A stretch of DNA of 64,000 nt from positions 1 to 64,000 of the forward strand of contig POWY01000007.1 of the NCBI GenBank assembly GCA_003044455.1. The letters are read 5' to 3'. Of this stretch, positions 44,509 to 53,946 are shown piece after piece. The position numbers and the translations under genes were made by a program. The number at the start of each line of letters is the position of its first letter. Position 1 is the first letter of the stretch. This DNA is from Neisseria bergeri (lineage in GTDB: Bacteria; Pseudomonadota; Gammaproteobacteria; Burkholderiales; Neisseriaceae). The notes under the pieces were generated by a model. It saw nothing but the letters and a program-made list of their open reading frames with translations, searched no databases and was not told the origin of the DNA.

Positions 44509-45624
44509 TTACATGCTGCCCAACACGATACGCAACACGCGGCGCAACGGTTCGGCCGCGCCCCACAAAAGTTGGTCGCCGACGGTGAACGCGCTGACGT
44601 ATTCGCCGTCCATACCCAGTTTGCGGATGCGTCCGACAGGGACGGACAGCGTGCCAGTAACTTTGGCAGGAGTCAGCTCGTGGATGCTGGCTTCTTTTTC
44701 GTTGGGGATGACTTTCACCCAGTCGTTCGCGCCTGCCAAAATCGCTTCGATTTCGGAAACGGGCAGGTCTTTTTTCAGCTTCAGGGTAAGGGCTTGGCTG
44801 TGGCAGCGCATAGAGCCGATACGGACGCACAGGCCGTCGATTACAGTCGGATTGCCGCTGCGGCCGAGGATTTTGTTGGTTTCCACGCCGCCTTTCCATT
44901 CTTCTTTGGACTGGCCGTTGCCCAAATCCACATCAATCCACGGAATCAGGCTGCCGGCGAGCGGTACGCCGAAGTTGGCTTTCGGATAGTCTTCGCTGCG
45001 CAGGAAATCGGACACTTTGCGGTCGATATCGAGAATCGCGCTGGAAGGATCGGCAAGCTCGTCCGCCACTTTGGCGTGAATCGCGCCCATGCCGCTGATG
45101 AGTTCGCGCATGTTTTTCGCGCCCGCGCCGGATGCGGCTTGGTAGGTCATGCTGGTTGCCCATTCGACCAAATCATTTTGGAACAGGCCGCCCAAAGCCA
45201 TCAGCATCAGGGAAACGGTGCAGTTGCCGCCGATGTAGTTTTTCACGCCGTTTTTGAGACCGTTGTCGATGACGTTGCGGTTGACGGGGTCGAGGACGAT
45301 AATCGCATCGTCTTTCATACGCAGTGATGACGCCGCGTCAATCCAGTAGCCGTTCCAGCCGCTGTCGCGCAGGGCTTGGAATACGGATTTGGTGTAATCG
45401 CCGCCTTGGCAGGTTACGATAATGTCCATTTTGGCGAGTTCGGCAACATTGTTGGCATCCAATAATGTTTTAGCCGCCTGACCGAAATCAGGGGCTGCGC
45501 CGCCGACGTTGGAAGTGGTGAAGAAGAACGCTTCGGGAATGTGAGCGAAGTCGTTTTCTTCTTTCATACGCTGCATCAAAACCGAACCGACCATACCGCG
45601 CCAGCCGACGAAACCTACTTTCAT
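44509..45624 (-). CDS. asd: Aspartate-semialdehyde dehydrogenase
   Basis: 371 residues, reduces aspartyl phosphate to the semialdehyde for lysine/DAP, threonine and methionine synthesis. NADP site [20 protein letters not shown]; catalytic Cys in [54 protein letters not shown] with the active-site His. The length fits the Gram-negative form. Shine-Dalgarno AAGGAGCAAC precedes ATG 45624. The 176-bp gap to the divergent RDD gene carries promoters. Confidence 0.97.
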   Translation of the reverse strand: MKVGFVGWRGMVGSVLMQRMKEENDFAHIPEAFFFTTSNVGGAAPDFGQAAKTLLDANNVAELAKMDIIVTCQGGDYTKSVFQALRDSGWNGYWIDAASSLRMKDDAIIVLDPVNRNVIDNGLKNGVKNYIGGNCTVSLMLMALGGLFQNDLVEWATSMTYQAASGAGAKNMRELISGMGAIHAKVADELADPSSAILDIDRKVSDFLRSEDYPKANFGVPLAGSLIPWIDVDLGNGQSKEEWKGGVETNKILGRSGNPTVIDGLCVRIGSMRCHSQALTLKLKKDLPVSEIEAILAGANDWVKVIPNEKEASIHELTPAKVTGTLSVPVGRIRKLGMDGEYVSAFTVGDQLLWGAAEPLRRVLRIVLGSM

Positions 45625-45800
45625 TGTGTTGCTCCTTGAGGAAAAATCGTTAATAAAATTATGTATGGCGTAAAGGAAGCGTTTTAACGCCGTATTGGGA
45701 AAATGTAAAGTTCTTTATCGAATTTTCTTTTTGGGATTGGCGTTTGCAGCAGCAGGGCGGTAGAATGCCATCTGTTTAAGAACGATTATCAGGAACGGAT

Positions 45801-46382
45801 ATGGAAGAAAAAAACGATTACACCGACGCGGCATCCGACAACAGCAACGGGCAGGAAATTGAAGTCGGAATTGCCGGCGCAGGCGACCGGATACTTGCCG
45901 CGTTGCTGAACCAATTGTTTACCTTTTTGATTCTGCTGGTGCCGTTTGCCGGACTGATTGCCTTTGCCGTCAAGAATGAAGGCAGGATTGTCGGTAGTGA
46001 GGAAATATTCGGGCTGCTTTTGGGCATGACTTCCTTTTGGGTCGGACTGGCGGGCATTTTGGTTTATACCGTCGTCCAAATCTACTATATGAGCCGGGAC
46101 GGGCAGTCATTGGGTAAGAAAATCATGAGAATCCGCGTGTTGAAAACCGACGGACGTAATCCTGGTTTTGTCGGTACGGTTTTGGTACGCGAAATCGCAT
46201 GGTCGGTTTTGGTTGCCATTATTGCCGCCGTTATCGGTCTTGCAGTAGGTGACAACGGGGAAAACGCCATCAACCTGCTGGCATTCCTTGCTAACTTTGT
46301 CCTGCTCTTTATGGTCAAACGCGACCGCCGCACGCTTTACGACATACTGGCGGATACGGTTGTCGTCAAGCTGCCCAAATAA
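45801..46382 (+). CDS. RDD-family membrane protein
   Basis: 193 residues. The RDD signature is seen in GAGDRILAALLNQLFTFLIL (Arg-Asp), then SRDGQSLGKKIMRIRVLKTD and KRDRRTLYDILADTVVV. There are about four transmembrane helices (FTFLILLVPFAGLIAFA; WVGLAGILVYTVVQIYYM; VLVAIIAAVIGLAV; LLAFLANFVLLFMV). RDD proteins have been linked to ion exchange in a few bacteria; the role here is unknown. It is divergent from asd. Confidence 0.88.
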   Translation: MEEKNDYTDAASDNSNGQEIEVGIAGAGDRILAALLNQLFTFLILLVPFAGLIAFAVKNEGRIVGSEEIFGLLLGMTSFWVGLAGILVYTVVQIYYMSRDGQSLGKKIMRIRVLKTDGRNPGFVGTVLVREIAWSVLVAIIAAVIGLAVGDNGENAINLLAFLANFVLLFMVKRDRRTLYDILADTVVVKLPK

Positions 46383-46395
46383 ACGGACGCGGCAA

Positions 46396-46430
46396 AATGC
46401 CGTCTGAAAGCCTTTCAGACGGCATTTTTA
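46396..46430. terminator. Inverted DUS pair
   Basis: AAATGCCGTCTGAAAG, short loop, CTTTCAGACGGCATTTTT, between the convergent RDD and folD genes. Confidence 0.85.
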
Positions 46431-46443
46431 TCTTCAGAACCGC

Positions 46444-47298
46444 TCAAGCATCGTGCAGCGAAGCTGCGTGCAGGGTGTTTTCCATCAATGTGGCAATCGT
46501 CATCGGACCCACGCCGCCGGGAACGGGCGTAATCATCGCTGCCCGTTCTTTTGCCGTTTCAAATTCCACGTCGCCGCACAGGCTGCCGTCGTCCAAACGG
46601 TTGATGCCCACATCGATAACGACCGCGCCGGGTTTGATCCATTCGCCTTTGACAAAGTTCGGAATGCCCACGCCGACTACCAAAATATCGGCCCCGGCAA
46701 CCTCATCGGCAAGATTTTCGGTCGCGCTGTGGCAGATTGTTACCGTTGCGCGCGCCAGCAGCAGTTCCAAAGCCTGCGGGCGGCCGACGATATTCGACGC
46801 GCCGACCACGACCGCTTTTTTCCCCTTCGGATCGATGCCGTAAGCTTCCAAAAGCGTCATCACGCCCTTGGGCGTACACGGGCGCATCAGCGGCATTTTG
46901 ACCGCCAGCCTGCCGACATTGTAAGGATGGAAGCCGTCCACGTCCTTATCCGGCGAAATACGTTCCAAGACCGCTTGGCTGTCGAGGTGCTTCGGCAGTG
47001 GAAGCTGAACCAGAATACCGTCCACTTCGGAATCGGCATTCAGGCGGTCGACCAGTGCCAGTAGTTCTTCCTGCGATGTTGATTCGGGCAGCTCGTAAGA
47101 CAGTGATTTGATGCCGCATTTTTGGCAGGCGGTTTTCTTGTTGCGGACATAAACCGCGCTGGCAGGGTCGCCGCCGACCAAAACCACGGCCAGGCAAGGC
47201 GTGTGCAGATTGTCCTGTTGGCGTTGCGCCACCGCTTCGGCAACCGCCTGCAGGCGTTTTTGCGAAACTTCTTTACCGTTGATCAGTTGTGCCGACAT
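46444..47298 (-). CDS. folD: Methylene-THF dehydrogenase / methenyl-THF cyclohydrolase
   Basis: 284 residues, bifunctional one-carbon enzyme. Catalytic Lys in the region [20 protein letters not shown]; substrate motif [18 protein letters not shown] site [17 protein letters not shown]; and C-terminal [23 protein letters not shown] 47298 gives [13 protein letters not shown]; the 18 upstream codons are AT-rich spacer. The gap to tRNA-Pro (47299-47520) is AT-rich and carries promoters. Confidence 0.97.
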   Translation of the reverse strand: MSAQLINGKEVSQKRLQAVAEAVAQRQQDNLHTPCLAVVLVGGDPASAVYVRNKKTACQKCGIKSLSYELPESTSQEELLALVDRLNADSEVDGILVQLPLPKHLDSQAVLERISPDKDVDGFHPYNVGRLAVKMPLMRPCTPKGVMTLLEAYGIDPKGKKAVVVGASNIVGRPQALELLLARATVTICHSATENLADEVAGADILVVGVGIPNFVKGEWIKPGAVVIDVGINRLDDGSLCGDVEFETAKERAAMITPVPGGVGPMTIATLMENTLHAASLHDA

Positions 47299-47520
47299 AT
47301 CCGTCCTTTTGTTAAACAGGTAGAAAATGCTGAAAATTATCGCATTTTCCATTTGTTTTTACAGCAGGATGCCGAAAATAAATTTGCCCTGAAATAGAAT
47401 ACGGCTGTTTGGACGGATTAAATATTTTTTCAAATCAAAAAACTATATTTTTCATCTTGGTGTTTTGAAAATAAATGTTGACGCATCTTTCCCTGAACTG
47501 TATAGTTCGCTTCTTCAAGT

Positions 47521-47598
47521 CGGGGCGTAGCGCAGCCCGGTTAGCGCATCTGCTTTGGGAGCAGAGGGTCGTGAGTTCGAATCCCACCGCCCCGACCA
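47521..47598 (+). tRNA. tRNA-Pro (TGG)
   Basis: A complete cloverleaf: acceptor CGGGGCG/CGCCCCG, D arm GCGC...GCGC, anticodon stem TCTGC/GCAGA with loop TTTGGGA (anticodon TGG), T-arm GTGAG TTCGAAT CCCAC, encoded CCA. A TATAGT hexamer at 47501 is a likely -10 box for the tRNA operon. Confidence 0.96.
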
Positions 47599-47622
47599 AT
47601 CAACCAGCACGAATCGGCATGA

Positions 47623-47699
47623 GCGCCCGTAGCTCAACCGGATAGAGCACCGACCTTCTAAGTCGGGGGTTACAGGTTCGATTCCTGTCGGGCGTGCCA
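47623..47699 (+). tRNA. tRNA-Arg (TCT)
   Basis: Acceptor GCGCCCG/CGGGCGT, anticodon stem CCGAC/GTCGG with loop CTTCTAA (anticodon TCT), T-arm ACAGG TTCGATT CCTGT, encoded CCA. It is 24 bp after tRNA-Pro in the same cluster. Confidence 0.96.
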
Positions 47700-47725
47700 A
47701 GAATTTGATTGAAAACCGTTTTTAT

Positions 47726-47802
47726 GGTGGCTGTAGCTCAGTTGGTAGAGCCCCGGATTGTGATTCCGGTTGTCGTGGGTTCGAGCCCCATCAGCCACCC
47801 CA
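47726..47802 (+). tRNA. tRNA-His (GTG)
   Basis: Acceptor GTGGCTG/CAGCCAC with an encoded extra G at position -1 facing discriminator C, as is typical of tRNA-His. Anticodon stem CCGGA/TCCGG with loop TTGTGAT (anticodon GTG). Encoded CCA. Last of the three-tRNA cluster. Confidence 0.96.
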
Positions 47803-47807
47803 GATAA

Positions 47808-47840
47808 AGGCCCGTACTTTTCGGTACGGGTCTTTTTCCG
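47808..47840 (+). terminator. Terminator of the tRNA cluster
   Basis: GGCCCGTAC, TTTTC loop, GTACGGGTC, then TTTTT: rho-independent terminator just after tRNA-His. Confidence 0.85.
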
Positions 47841-47879
47841 TTTGCGCGTACTGTCCGCACCGTCGTACCGGTGCGGCGG

Positions 47880-47932
47880 TATGCCGTCTGAAAGCTGGGC
47901 CGGTCATACGGAAACCGCTTCAGACGGCATTT
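47880..47932. repeat. Spaced inverted DUS pair
   Basis: ATGCCGTCTGAA at 47881 and TTCAGACGGCAT ending at 47931, about 27 bases apart, between the tRNA cluster and the heptose gene. It mainly acts as an uptake signal; the stem is too open to be a good terminator. Confidence 0.6.
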
Positions 47933-48013
47933 GCGCCTTCGGCTTTGCCTTTCGTATATGCTTCTGTATCATGTAGGTTTTTCTGTCTTTTATGGTTTTT
48001 GTCGGAGGCTTTG

Positions 48014-48520
48014 ATGGTTGGCCATTGGTCTGTCCCTGATTTTGAATCGAAAATCTGTCCGCCCGAGGCGTTGGCGGCGCGTTTGGCGTTGTTGCCGCGC
48101 CCGCTGGTGTTTACCAACGGCTGTTTCGACATCCTTCACAGGGGACACGTTACTTATCTGGCGCAGGCGCGTTCGGCAGGGGCGGCGTTGGTGCTGGCGT
48201 TGAATACCGATGCTTCGGTGCGGCGTTTGGGCAAGGGCGGCGACCGCCCGATTAATCCTTTGGAGAACCGTGCCGCCGTTGCTGCCGCGTTGGAAAGTGT
48301 GGATTTGGTAACGTGGTTTGACGAGGATACGCCGGCGGCGTTGATCGAGGCGGTCAAACCCGAGATTTTGGTCAAGGGCGGCGATTGGGTGGCGGATAAG
48401 ATTGTCGGTGCGGCAGAAACGCTGGCGCGCGGCGGTCAGGTGTTTTCAATTCCGTTTCTGCACCAGACTTCGACGACGAAGACTCTGGCGAAAATCCGTG
48501 CTGCCGAGGGTGGGAAATGA
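48014..48520 (+). CDS. hldC: D-glycero-beta-D-manno-heptose 1-phosphate adenylyltransferase
   Basis: 168 residues, the cytidylyltransferase-like domain only (rfaE2/HldE C-terminal half): [20 protein letters not shown] with the HxGH nucleotide motif, [40 protein letters not shown], and a C-terminal [11 protein letters not shown]. It makes ADP-heptose for LOS, the same pathway as gmhA at 35139. The kinase half must be encoded elsewhere. ATG 48014 with GGAGG upstream is a clear start. The birA-coaX ATG overlaps its stop. Confidence 0.92.
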   Translation: MVGHWSVPDFESKICPPEALAARLALLPRPLVFTNGCFDILHRGHVTYLAQARSAGAALVLALNTDASVRRLGKGGDRPINPLENRAAVAAALESVDLVTWFDEDTPAALIEAVKPEILVKGGDWVADKIVGAAETLARGGQVFSIPFLHQTSTTKTLAKIRAAEGGK

Positions 48521-50295
48521 CGGTTTTGAAGCCTTCGCACTGGCGGGTGTTGGCGGAGCTTGCCGACGGTTTGCCGCAACACGTCTCGCAACTGGCGCGT
48601 GTGGCGGACATGAAGCCGCAGCAGCTCAACGGTTTTTGGCAGCAGATGCCGGCGCACATACGCGGGCTGTTGCGCCAACACGACGGCTATTGGCGGCTGT
48701 TGCGCCCCTTAGCGGTTTTCGATGCCGAAGGTTTGTGCGAGTTGGGGGAAAGGTCGGGTTTTCAGACGGCATTGAAACACGAGTGCGCGTCCAGCAACGA
48801 CGAGATACTGGAATTGGTGCGGATTGCGCCGGACAAAGTACATAAGGCTTTATGCGTGGCTCATCTGCAAAGTAAGGGCAGGGGGCGGCAGGGGCGGAAG
48901 TGGTCGCACCGTTTGGGCGAGTGTCTGATGTTCAGTTTCGGCTGGGTGTTTGACCAGCCGCAGTATGAGTTGGGTTCGCTGTCGCCTGTTGCGGCAGTGG
49001 CGTGCCGCCGAGCTTTGTTGCATTTAGGTTTGGATGTGCAGATTAAGTGGCCCAATGATTTGGTTGTCGGGCGCGATAAATTGGGCGGCATTCTGATTGA
49101 AACGGTCAGGGCGGGCGGTAAAACGGTTGCCGTCGTCGGTATCGGCATCAATTTCGTGCTGCCCAAGGAAGTGGAAAACGCCGCGTCGGTGCAATCGCTG
49201 TTTCAGACGGCATCGCGGCGGGGAAATGCCGATGCCGCCGTGCTGCTGGAAACGTTGTTGGCGGAACTTGATGCGGTGTTGTTGCAATATGCGCGGGATG
49301 GATTTGCGCCTTTTGTGGCGGAATATCAGGCTGCCAACCGCGATCACGGCAAGGCAGTATTGCTTTTGCGCAACGGCGAAACCGTTTGCGAAGGTACGGT
49401 CAGCGGTGTGGACGAGAAGGGTATATTGCATCTGGATACCGGAGACGGCAGGCAAACCGTAGTCAGCGGCGAAATCAGCCTGCGGCCCGACGACAGGCCG
49501 GTCTCTGTTCCGAGGAAGCGGGAACCGGAACGTTTTTTGCTGTTGGACGGAGGGAACAGCCGGCTCAAGTGGGCGTGGGTGGAAAACGGCACGTTCGCAA
49601 CCGTCGGCAGCGCGCCGTACCGCGATTTGTCGCCTTTGGGCGCGGAGTGGGCGGAAAAGGCGGATGGAAATGTCCGCATCGTCGGTTGCGCCGTGTGCGG
49701 AGAATCCAAAAAGGCACAGGTTCAGGAACAGCTCGCCCGAAAAATCGAATGGCTGCCGTCTTCCGCTCAGGCTTTAGGCATACGCAACCACTACCGTCAT
49801 CCCGAAGAACACGGTTCCGACCGTTGGTTTAACGCATTGGGCAGCCGCCGCTTCAGCCGCAACGCCTGCGTCGTCGTCAGCTGCGGCACGGCGGTAACGG
49901 TTGACGCGCTCACCGATGACGGACATTATCTCGGCGGAACCATCATGCCCGGCTTCCACCTGATGAAAGAATCGCTCGCCGTCCGAACCGCCAACCTCAA
50001 CCGCCCCGCCGGCAAGCGTTACCCTTTCCCGACCACCACAAGCAACGCCATCGCAAGCGGTATGATGGACGCGGTTTGCGGTTCGGTTATGATGATGCAC
50101 TGCCGTCTGAAAGAAAAAAACGGCGAGGACAAGCCTGTCGATGTCATCATTACCGGCGGCGGCGCGGCGAAAGTTGCAGAAGCCCTGCCGCCTGCATTTT
50201 TGGCGGAAAATACCGTGCGCGTGGCGGACAACCTCGTCATCCACGGGCTGCTGAACCTGATTGCCGCCGAAGGCGGGGAATCGGAACACGCTTAG
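48517..50295 (+). CDS. Fused biotin-protein ligase (BirA) / type III pantothenate kinase (CoaX)
   Basis: 592 residues joining two enzymes. Residues 1-70 are a winged-helix-like DNA-binding segment ([20 protein letters not shown]). Residues ~80-320 are biotin ligase ([47 protein letters not shown]). Residues ~340-590 are CoaX ([66 protein letters not shown]). It biotinylates acetyl-CoA carboxylase and phosphorylates pantothenate, two steps that both feed fatty-acid synthesis. The HTH suggests BirA-type repression may be kept. It overlaps hldC by four bases. Confidence 0.93.
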   Translation: MTVLKPSHWRVLAELADGLPQHVSQLARVADMKPQQLNGFWQQMPAHIRGLLRQHDGYWRLLRPLAVFDAEGLCELGERSGFQTALKHECASSNDEILELVRIAPDKVHKALCVAHLQSKGRGRQGRKWSHRLGECLMFSFGWVFDQPQYELGSLSPVAAVACRRALLHLGLDVQIKWPNDLVVGRDKLGGILIETVRAGGKTVAVVGIGINFVLPKEVENAASVQSLFQTASRRGNADAAVLLETLLAELDAVLLQYARDGFAPFVAEYQAANRDHGKAVLLLRNGETVCEGTVSGVDEKGILHLDTGDGRQTVVSGEISLRPDDRPVSVPRKREPERFLLLDGGNSRLKWAWVENGTFATVGSAPYRDLSPLGAEWAEKADGNVRIVGCAVCGESKKAQVQEQLARKIEWLPSSAQALGIRNHYRHPEEHGSDRWFNALGSRRFSRNACVVVSCGTAVTVDALTDDGHYLGGTIMPGFHLMKESLAVRTANLNRPAGKRYPFPTTTSNAIASGMMDAVCGSVMMMHCRLKEKNGEDKPVDVIITGGGAAKVAEALPPAFLAENTVRVADNLVIHGLLNLIAAEGGESEHA

Positions 50296-50407
50296 AAAAT
50301 ATGCCCTTTTTCAACACGGGGCGGCATCCGTCCGAATCCATCCGGATTCTGCCGCCCGACAGACTGCCGCCCGGGCGGGCGGGGTTTCAAACATTGAGGA
50401 AATTCTG

Positions 50408-51232
50408 ATGAAATGGCTCTTCACCCTTTTGGCGGTACTCAATATTGCCGTATTCGGCGGCACGGTGGGCTATAAATTGGCCGTTAAAGCGGCGGGCGGC
50501 GTGCCGGAGAACCGGGCCGCCGAAAACACGCCCCCCGCAACGCCCCCCGCCGGCAATGCGGCGGCATCTGGGGAGGATACGGCCGCACTGCTCAAACCGG
50601 GCGACATCCTGACCGAAGAACAGGCGGAACAGTTGCGCCTGCAAAAAGAAGCGGAACAGAAAAAACTGAAGGAGAAAAAACAGCGCGAGGAAAAAGCCCG
50701 CCGCGAAAAACTCGCCGCCGAAAAGGCGCAGGCGGAACGTGAAAACAGTACGGCGGATACCTCATGCGCCGCGCAGGCAAGCCTCACGATGGACGAAGAC
50801 GACTACCACCGCATCAAAGGGCTTTTGGGCAAATGGTCGCACGTCGCCAGCAGGAGCGTCGAAAAACGTACCGCCAAAGCCAAACCTGCCGATAAAACCT
50901 ACCGCGTCGTCCTGCCCGTTTCCGGCAATGCCGAAGAACAGGCGGCGGAGCTGTCTGCCAAAGGTTTCAACCCCATACCGTTTGACGGCGCATTGAGTTT
51001 GGGTGTCGGCAACAGCCGGGAAAACGCCCAAGCCCTGCAAAACCGGCTTGCCGGCGCAGGATTCGGCGGGGCGCATATTGTCGAACGCGCGGCGGAAACC
51101 GGCCGGCAGGACGATTCTTTGAGCGTGTCACGTATGACGGTTTTGTTTACCGGCGTGAATGCCGCCGATGCGGACGAAATCCGTAAAATCACGTCCCCAT
51201 ACGGCAAACTGAACCTCAAATCCTGCAAATAA
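50408..51232 (+). CDS. SPOR-like membrane-anchored protein
   Basis: 274 residues. N-terminal membrane anchor (MKWLFTLLAVLNIAVFGGTV), a low-complexity Ala/Pro stretch, a charged coiled coil (EQKKLKEKKQREEKARREKL), then a C-terminal domain with the SPOR-like pattern YRVVLPVSGNAEEQAAELSA...LSLGVGNSRENAQALQNRLA. SPOR domains bind denuded septal peptidoglycan, so a cell-division link is possible. It lies after birA-coaX with a 112-bp gap. Its 3' terminator is shared with the oppositely transcribed small RNA. Confidence 0.75.
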   Translation: MKWLFTLLAVLNIAVFGGTVGYKLAVKAAGGVPENRAAENTPPATPPAGNAAASGEDTAALLKPGDILTEEQAEQLRLQKEAEQKKLKEKKQREEKARREKLAAEKAQAERENSTADTSCAAQASLTMDEDDYHRIKGLLGKWSHVASRSVEKRTAKAKPADKTYRVVLPVSGNAEEQAAELSAKGFNPIPFDGALSLGVGNSRENAQALQNRLAGAGFGGAHIVERAAETGRQDDSLSVSRMTVLFTGVNAADADEIRKITSPYGKLNLKSCK

Positions 51233-51241
51233 GTGCAGACC

Positions 51242-51402
51242 AAAAAACGCCAAACCCACCGCAAAGGTGGGTTTGGCGTTTCGGTTTTGAGTATCTGATA
51301 TATAAAAAGGGAATGTATGTCTCGTATATGCCGACTCCAAGTGTGAAAGTGATGATGGGGAAATATGGTGTTTAATGGTTCGGAACGGACGGCTTCCGAA
51401 TG
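51242..51402 (-). ncRNA. nrrF: NrrF, iron-responsive small RNA
   Basis: From the minus-strand promoter at 51409-51436, a transcript beginning near 51402 runs ~160 nt without an ORF. It ends in a strong terminator (AACGCCAAACCCACC, loop, GGTGGGTTTGGCGTTTTTT; 51242-51280). Length, the Fur-box-like promoter and position beside this SPOR gene match NrrF, the Fur-repressed RNA that down-regulates sdh genes under iron limitation. I recognised it from synteny and architecture, not from a sequence search. Confidence 0.72.
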
Positions 51403-51408
51403 GTTTTG

Positions 51409-51436
51409 ATTATACGCTAATAATAATAATTATCAA
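51409..51436 (-). promoter_or_regulatory. Fur-box-like promoter of the small RNA
   Basis: The minus strand has TTGATA (51431-51436), a 16-bp spacer and a perfect TATAAT (51409-51414). The spacer ATTATTATTATTAGCG with the -35 forms GATAATTATTATTAT, resembling the GATAATxATTATC Fur box. Fur bound there would block RNA polymerase under iron-replete conditions. Confidence 0.65.
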
Positions 51437-51945
51437 TAAAAATTTAAAAATAAATGTGGATTTTTTGTAATGCGATGAAAAATAAACAAATTAACCTATA
51501 CGCCGATGTTTGTGATTCGGGACGGCAAACTTTCATTGTGCCGGACAAATCGGGGTTGGCAGGCATAGCCGGGGGCTTCGTGCCTGACGGAAATAAGGTT
51601 GCCCGTGTTTGAACATCCGTCCGATTTGGCGCGGACAGGGTTGTCATTCGGGGATGTTTGAGCGTAGATTCGGGGATGCAAAAGAGGTGAAACCGTTGCG
51701 GATAAAGGCTTACGGATGGCTTTAGGTATTTTTAAATGTATTCAAACAACAACAAAACGCTTCTTCTGTTGTTGTACTTGGGGCTTGCGCGGCAGCCTGC
51801 ACACCGTGGAGGCCAGGTGTTTCTTTGGTTGCGGTGTCGGGGTGGGCGGCAAGGTTTTCCGGCCGGTTTCCCTGTTCCTCACGACAAAGCCGTGATGCCG
51901 GGGAATGGCGGTTTGTCCATTTCAGGCTGCCGCCGTTTTGGGCCG
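51437..51945. other. Intergenic region without a supported gene
   Basis: About 500 bp between the small-RNA promoter and the thiG terminator. Short frames occur (for example plus-strand ATG 51717, about 60 codons), but none has a convincing family, start signal or codon pattern. I see nothing else in it. Confidence 0.4.
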
Positions 51946-51978
51946 CGATGCCGTCTGAACCGTTCAGACGGCATTTCG
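51946..51978. terminator. Inverted DUS pair after thiG
   Basis: GATGCCGTCTGAAC, two-base loop, GTTCAGACGGCATTT just beyond the thiG stop; probable end of the thiamin operon. Confidence 0.75.
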
Positions 51979-51987
51979 CTACCCTTT

Positions 51988-52776
51988 TCAATATTCCGCC
52001 GAATGCCAAAACGGCTGTCCGACTGTCGGCGTACTCGCTTGCGCTTTGGTGCGCGCCTCGACCGGTTCGGCTTCAAATGCCAGCCGTCCGGATGCGACGG
52101 CGAGTGCGAAGGCACGCGCCATATTGACCGGATCGCCGCTGCGGGAAACGGCGGTATTCAGCAATACGCCGTCAAAACCCCATTCCATCACTTGCGCCGC
52201 TTGGGAAGGCAAACCCAAGCCCGCATCGATAATCAGCGGCGTGTCGGGCAGGCGTTCGCGCAGGACTTTGAGCGCGTAGGCGTGAACCGCGCCCAAACCC
52301 GTGCCGATGGGAGCCGCCCACGGCATCAACGCCTGACAGCCCGCATCGAGCAGGCGGCGGCAGGCAATCAGGTCTTCGGTGCAATAAGGCAGCACTTTGA
52401 AGCCGTCTTTAATCAGGATTTCCGCCGCTTCGACAAGCTGGAACACATCCGGCTGCAAGGTGTCGTCGTCGCCGATGAGCTCGAGTTTGATCCAATCGGT
52501 TTCAAATACTTCGCGCGCCATCTGCGCCGTCGTTACCGCTTCCTGCACGCTTTGGCAGCCTGCTGTGTTCGGCAGCATCGGGATACCGCTTTCTTCCAAT
52601 AGCGACCAAAACCCCTGACCGTGTGCCTCCCCACCGCTTCCCGCGCGGCGCAGCGAGACGGTAATCATCGCGGGTTGGGCGATACGGACGGATTGTTTGA
52701 GGATTTCGGGTGTCGGGTAGGCGGCCGTACCGAGCAGCAGCCGTGAAGGGAAAGTTTCGCCGTACAGGGTGAGCAT
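51988..52776 (-). CDS. thiG: Thiazole synthase (ThiG)
   Basis: 262 residues, TIM-barrel enzyme forming the thiazole phosphate from DXP, dehydroglycine and ThiS-thiocarboxylate. Signatures: [76 protein letters not shown] and [23 protein letters not shown] 52776 gives the family start MLTLYGETF. The longer frame crosses the DUS pair between thiS and thiG. Last gene of the operon. Confidence 0.97.
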   Translation of the reverse strand: MLTLYGETFPSRLLLGTAAYPTPEILKQSVRIAQPAMITVSLRRAGSGGEAHGQGFWSLLEESGIPMLPNTAGCQSVQEAVTTAQMAREVFETDWIKLELIGDDDTLQPDVFQLVEAAEILIKDGFKVLPYCTEDLIACRRLLDAGCQALMPWAAPIGTGLGAVHAYALKVLRERLPDTPLIIDAGLGLPSQAAQVMEWGFDGVLLNTAVSRSGDPVNMARAFALAVASGRLAFEAEPVEARTKAQASTPTVGQPFWHSAEY

Positions 52777-52854
52777 AATGGGTTCCTTGATATGGTTGTC
52801 GGGCGCGATGCCGTCTGAAAGCTGGAGGCGTGCCTTTGGGGTTTCAGACGGCAT

Positions 52855-53049
52855 TCAGCCGCCGACGACGGGGCGGACGATGTCGACTTTGTCGTTTTCG
52901 TTCAAAACCGTTTCCGCATACGCGCCTTTGGCGACAAATCCGGTATTCACCGCCACGGCAAAAGGCTTTTGCGGCGAGGTTTGGGCGATGAGGTCGGCAA
53001 CGGTCGTGCCGTGAAGTTCGGCGGGTTCGCCGTTTAAGATGATGTTCAT
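52855..53049 (-). CDS. thiS: Sulfur carrier protein ThiS
   Basis: 64 residues, ubiquitin-like fold, ending in the required Gly-Gly (DIVRPVVGG), which is adenylated and thiocarboxylated to give sulfur to the thiazole. The beginning, MNIILNGEPAELHGTTVADL, is typical. It sits between the inserted gene and thiG on the same strand. The DUS pair at 52807-52856 separates it from thiG. Confidence 0.95.
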   Translation of the reverse strand: MNIILNGEPAELHGTTVADLIAQTSPQKPFAVAVNTGFVAKGAYAETVLNENDKVDIVRPVVGG

Positions 53050-53163
53050 GGTTTCTCGATATTTCGGTGTTTATAGAGGTTTTCAGACGACCTTTGTAAA
53101 TGTTGGGTTGCAAGCGAACCTGCAACATTTGTGTCCATTAATATTTTTATGTTCAATTATTTA

Positions 53164-53811
53164 TTATTTTTCTATTTCAATCCCATTAATATAGGCAAAT
53201 TTAATCATAGTAGCTCCATTAAATTCACATATGTCTAATGAAATGCTTTCCTTTGGTAATTCATTCAAAGAATTATAAAAACCAATATACTTTTTTCTTA
53301 ATTTGTCTTTTTTGATTATTTTATTAAAATACTGCTGCGCCTTAGCTTTTCCGCTAAAATAATAGATGTAATACAATAAATTATAGTCATTCATATCCTC
53401 ATTTATAATTTTTTCAATATTGGTTTCTGTGTCCTCAAAATCGTCAAATAACGGTATTATATGCTCCCTTATGAGTTTGCTAACATCCTCTACCGTATAT
53501 TTATAGCTTGCTCCTGCTAACTGCCACCAAATCCAAGGTTTTCTATTTATCAAGCTCCCCAACTCTCCGCCATATATAAAACCATTATTGATATTTGCCT
53601 TTTTCATATCTTTTGAGTAAATGGCGATATGTGGAATAAATTGCACGCTACATTGATAATTGTGCCTATCAGCCTGAAAATAGATTTCAAATGTAATATC
53701 CCTGTTTTTAGATACTCTCTTTAATTTCTGCCCTTTAGAAATTATCTTAAAATCAGGAAATTTACTTGCTATTTCTTGCCATGCTTTTTCACATAACTCT
53801 CTTGGTTTCAT
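53164..53811 (-). CDS. Foreign gene inside the thiamin operon, unknown function
   Basis: 215 residues from ATG 53811; TTG 53820 is an alternative start nearer the AGGAG. It is basic and AT-rich, unlike every thi gene around it. Sequence runs: ITFEIYFQADRHNYQCSVQF, IPHIAIYSKDMKKANINNGF, WIWWQLAGASYKYTVEDVSK, LIREHIIPLFDDFEDTETNI. It looks like a DUF4304-type soluble protein, though I am not certain. Flanking DUS variants (TCAGACGACC, TCAGACGATC) bracket it. A defence or immunity role is possible but unproven. Confidence 0.7.
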   Translation of the reverse strand: MKPRELCEKAWQEIASKFPDFKIISKGQKLKRVSKNRDITFEIYFQADRHNYQCSVQFIPHIAIYSKDMKKANINNGFIYGGELGSLINRKPWIWWQLAGASYKYTVEDVSKLIREHIIPLFDDFEDTETNIEKIINEDMNDYNLLYYIYYFSGKAKAQQYFNKIIKKDKLRKKYIGFYNSLNELPKESISLDICEFNGATMIKFAYINGIEIEK

Positions 53812-53946
53812 TGTTATCAAATTGCTCCTTATGTATCTTTTTAAAATTTTAAAATATGATAAAAATGAATAAAATAAAAAATAAATTCCTCTGTAAATAT
53901 ATTATCTGGTACGTCTGGTTTTAGACTTTATTATTTTCAGACGATC

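Noticed and set aside
51444-51647. A 67-codon minus-strand ORF next to the small-RNA promoter
   Set aside because: No family, no ribosome site; it runs toward the Fur-box promoter and is probably chance.
51736-52602. A 288-codon plus-strand ORF opposite thiG
   Set aside because: Most of it is antisense to thiG, whose motifs are complete.
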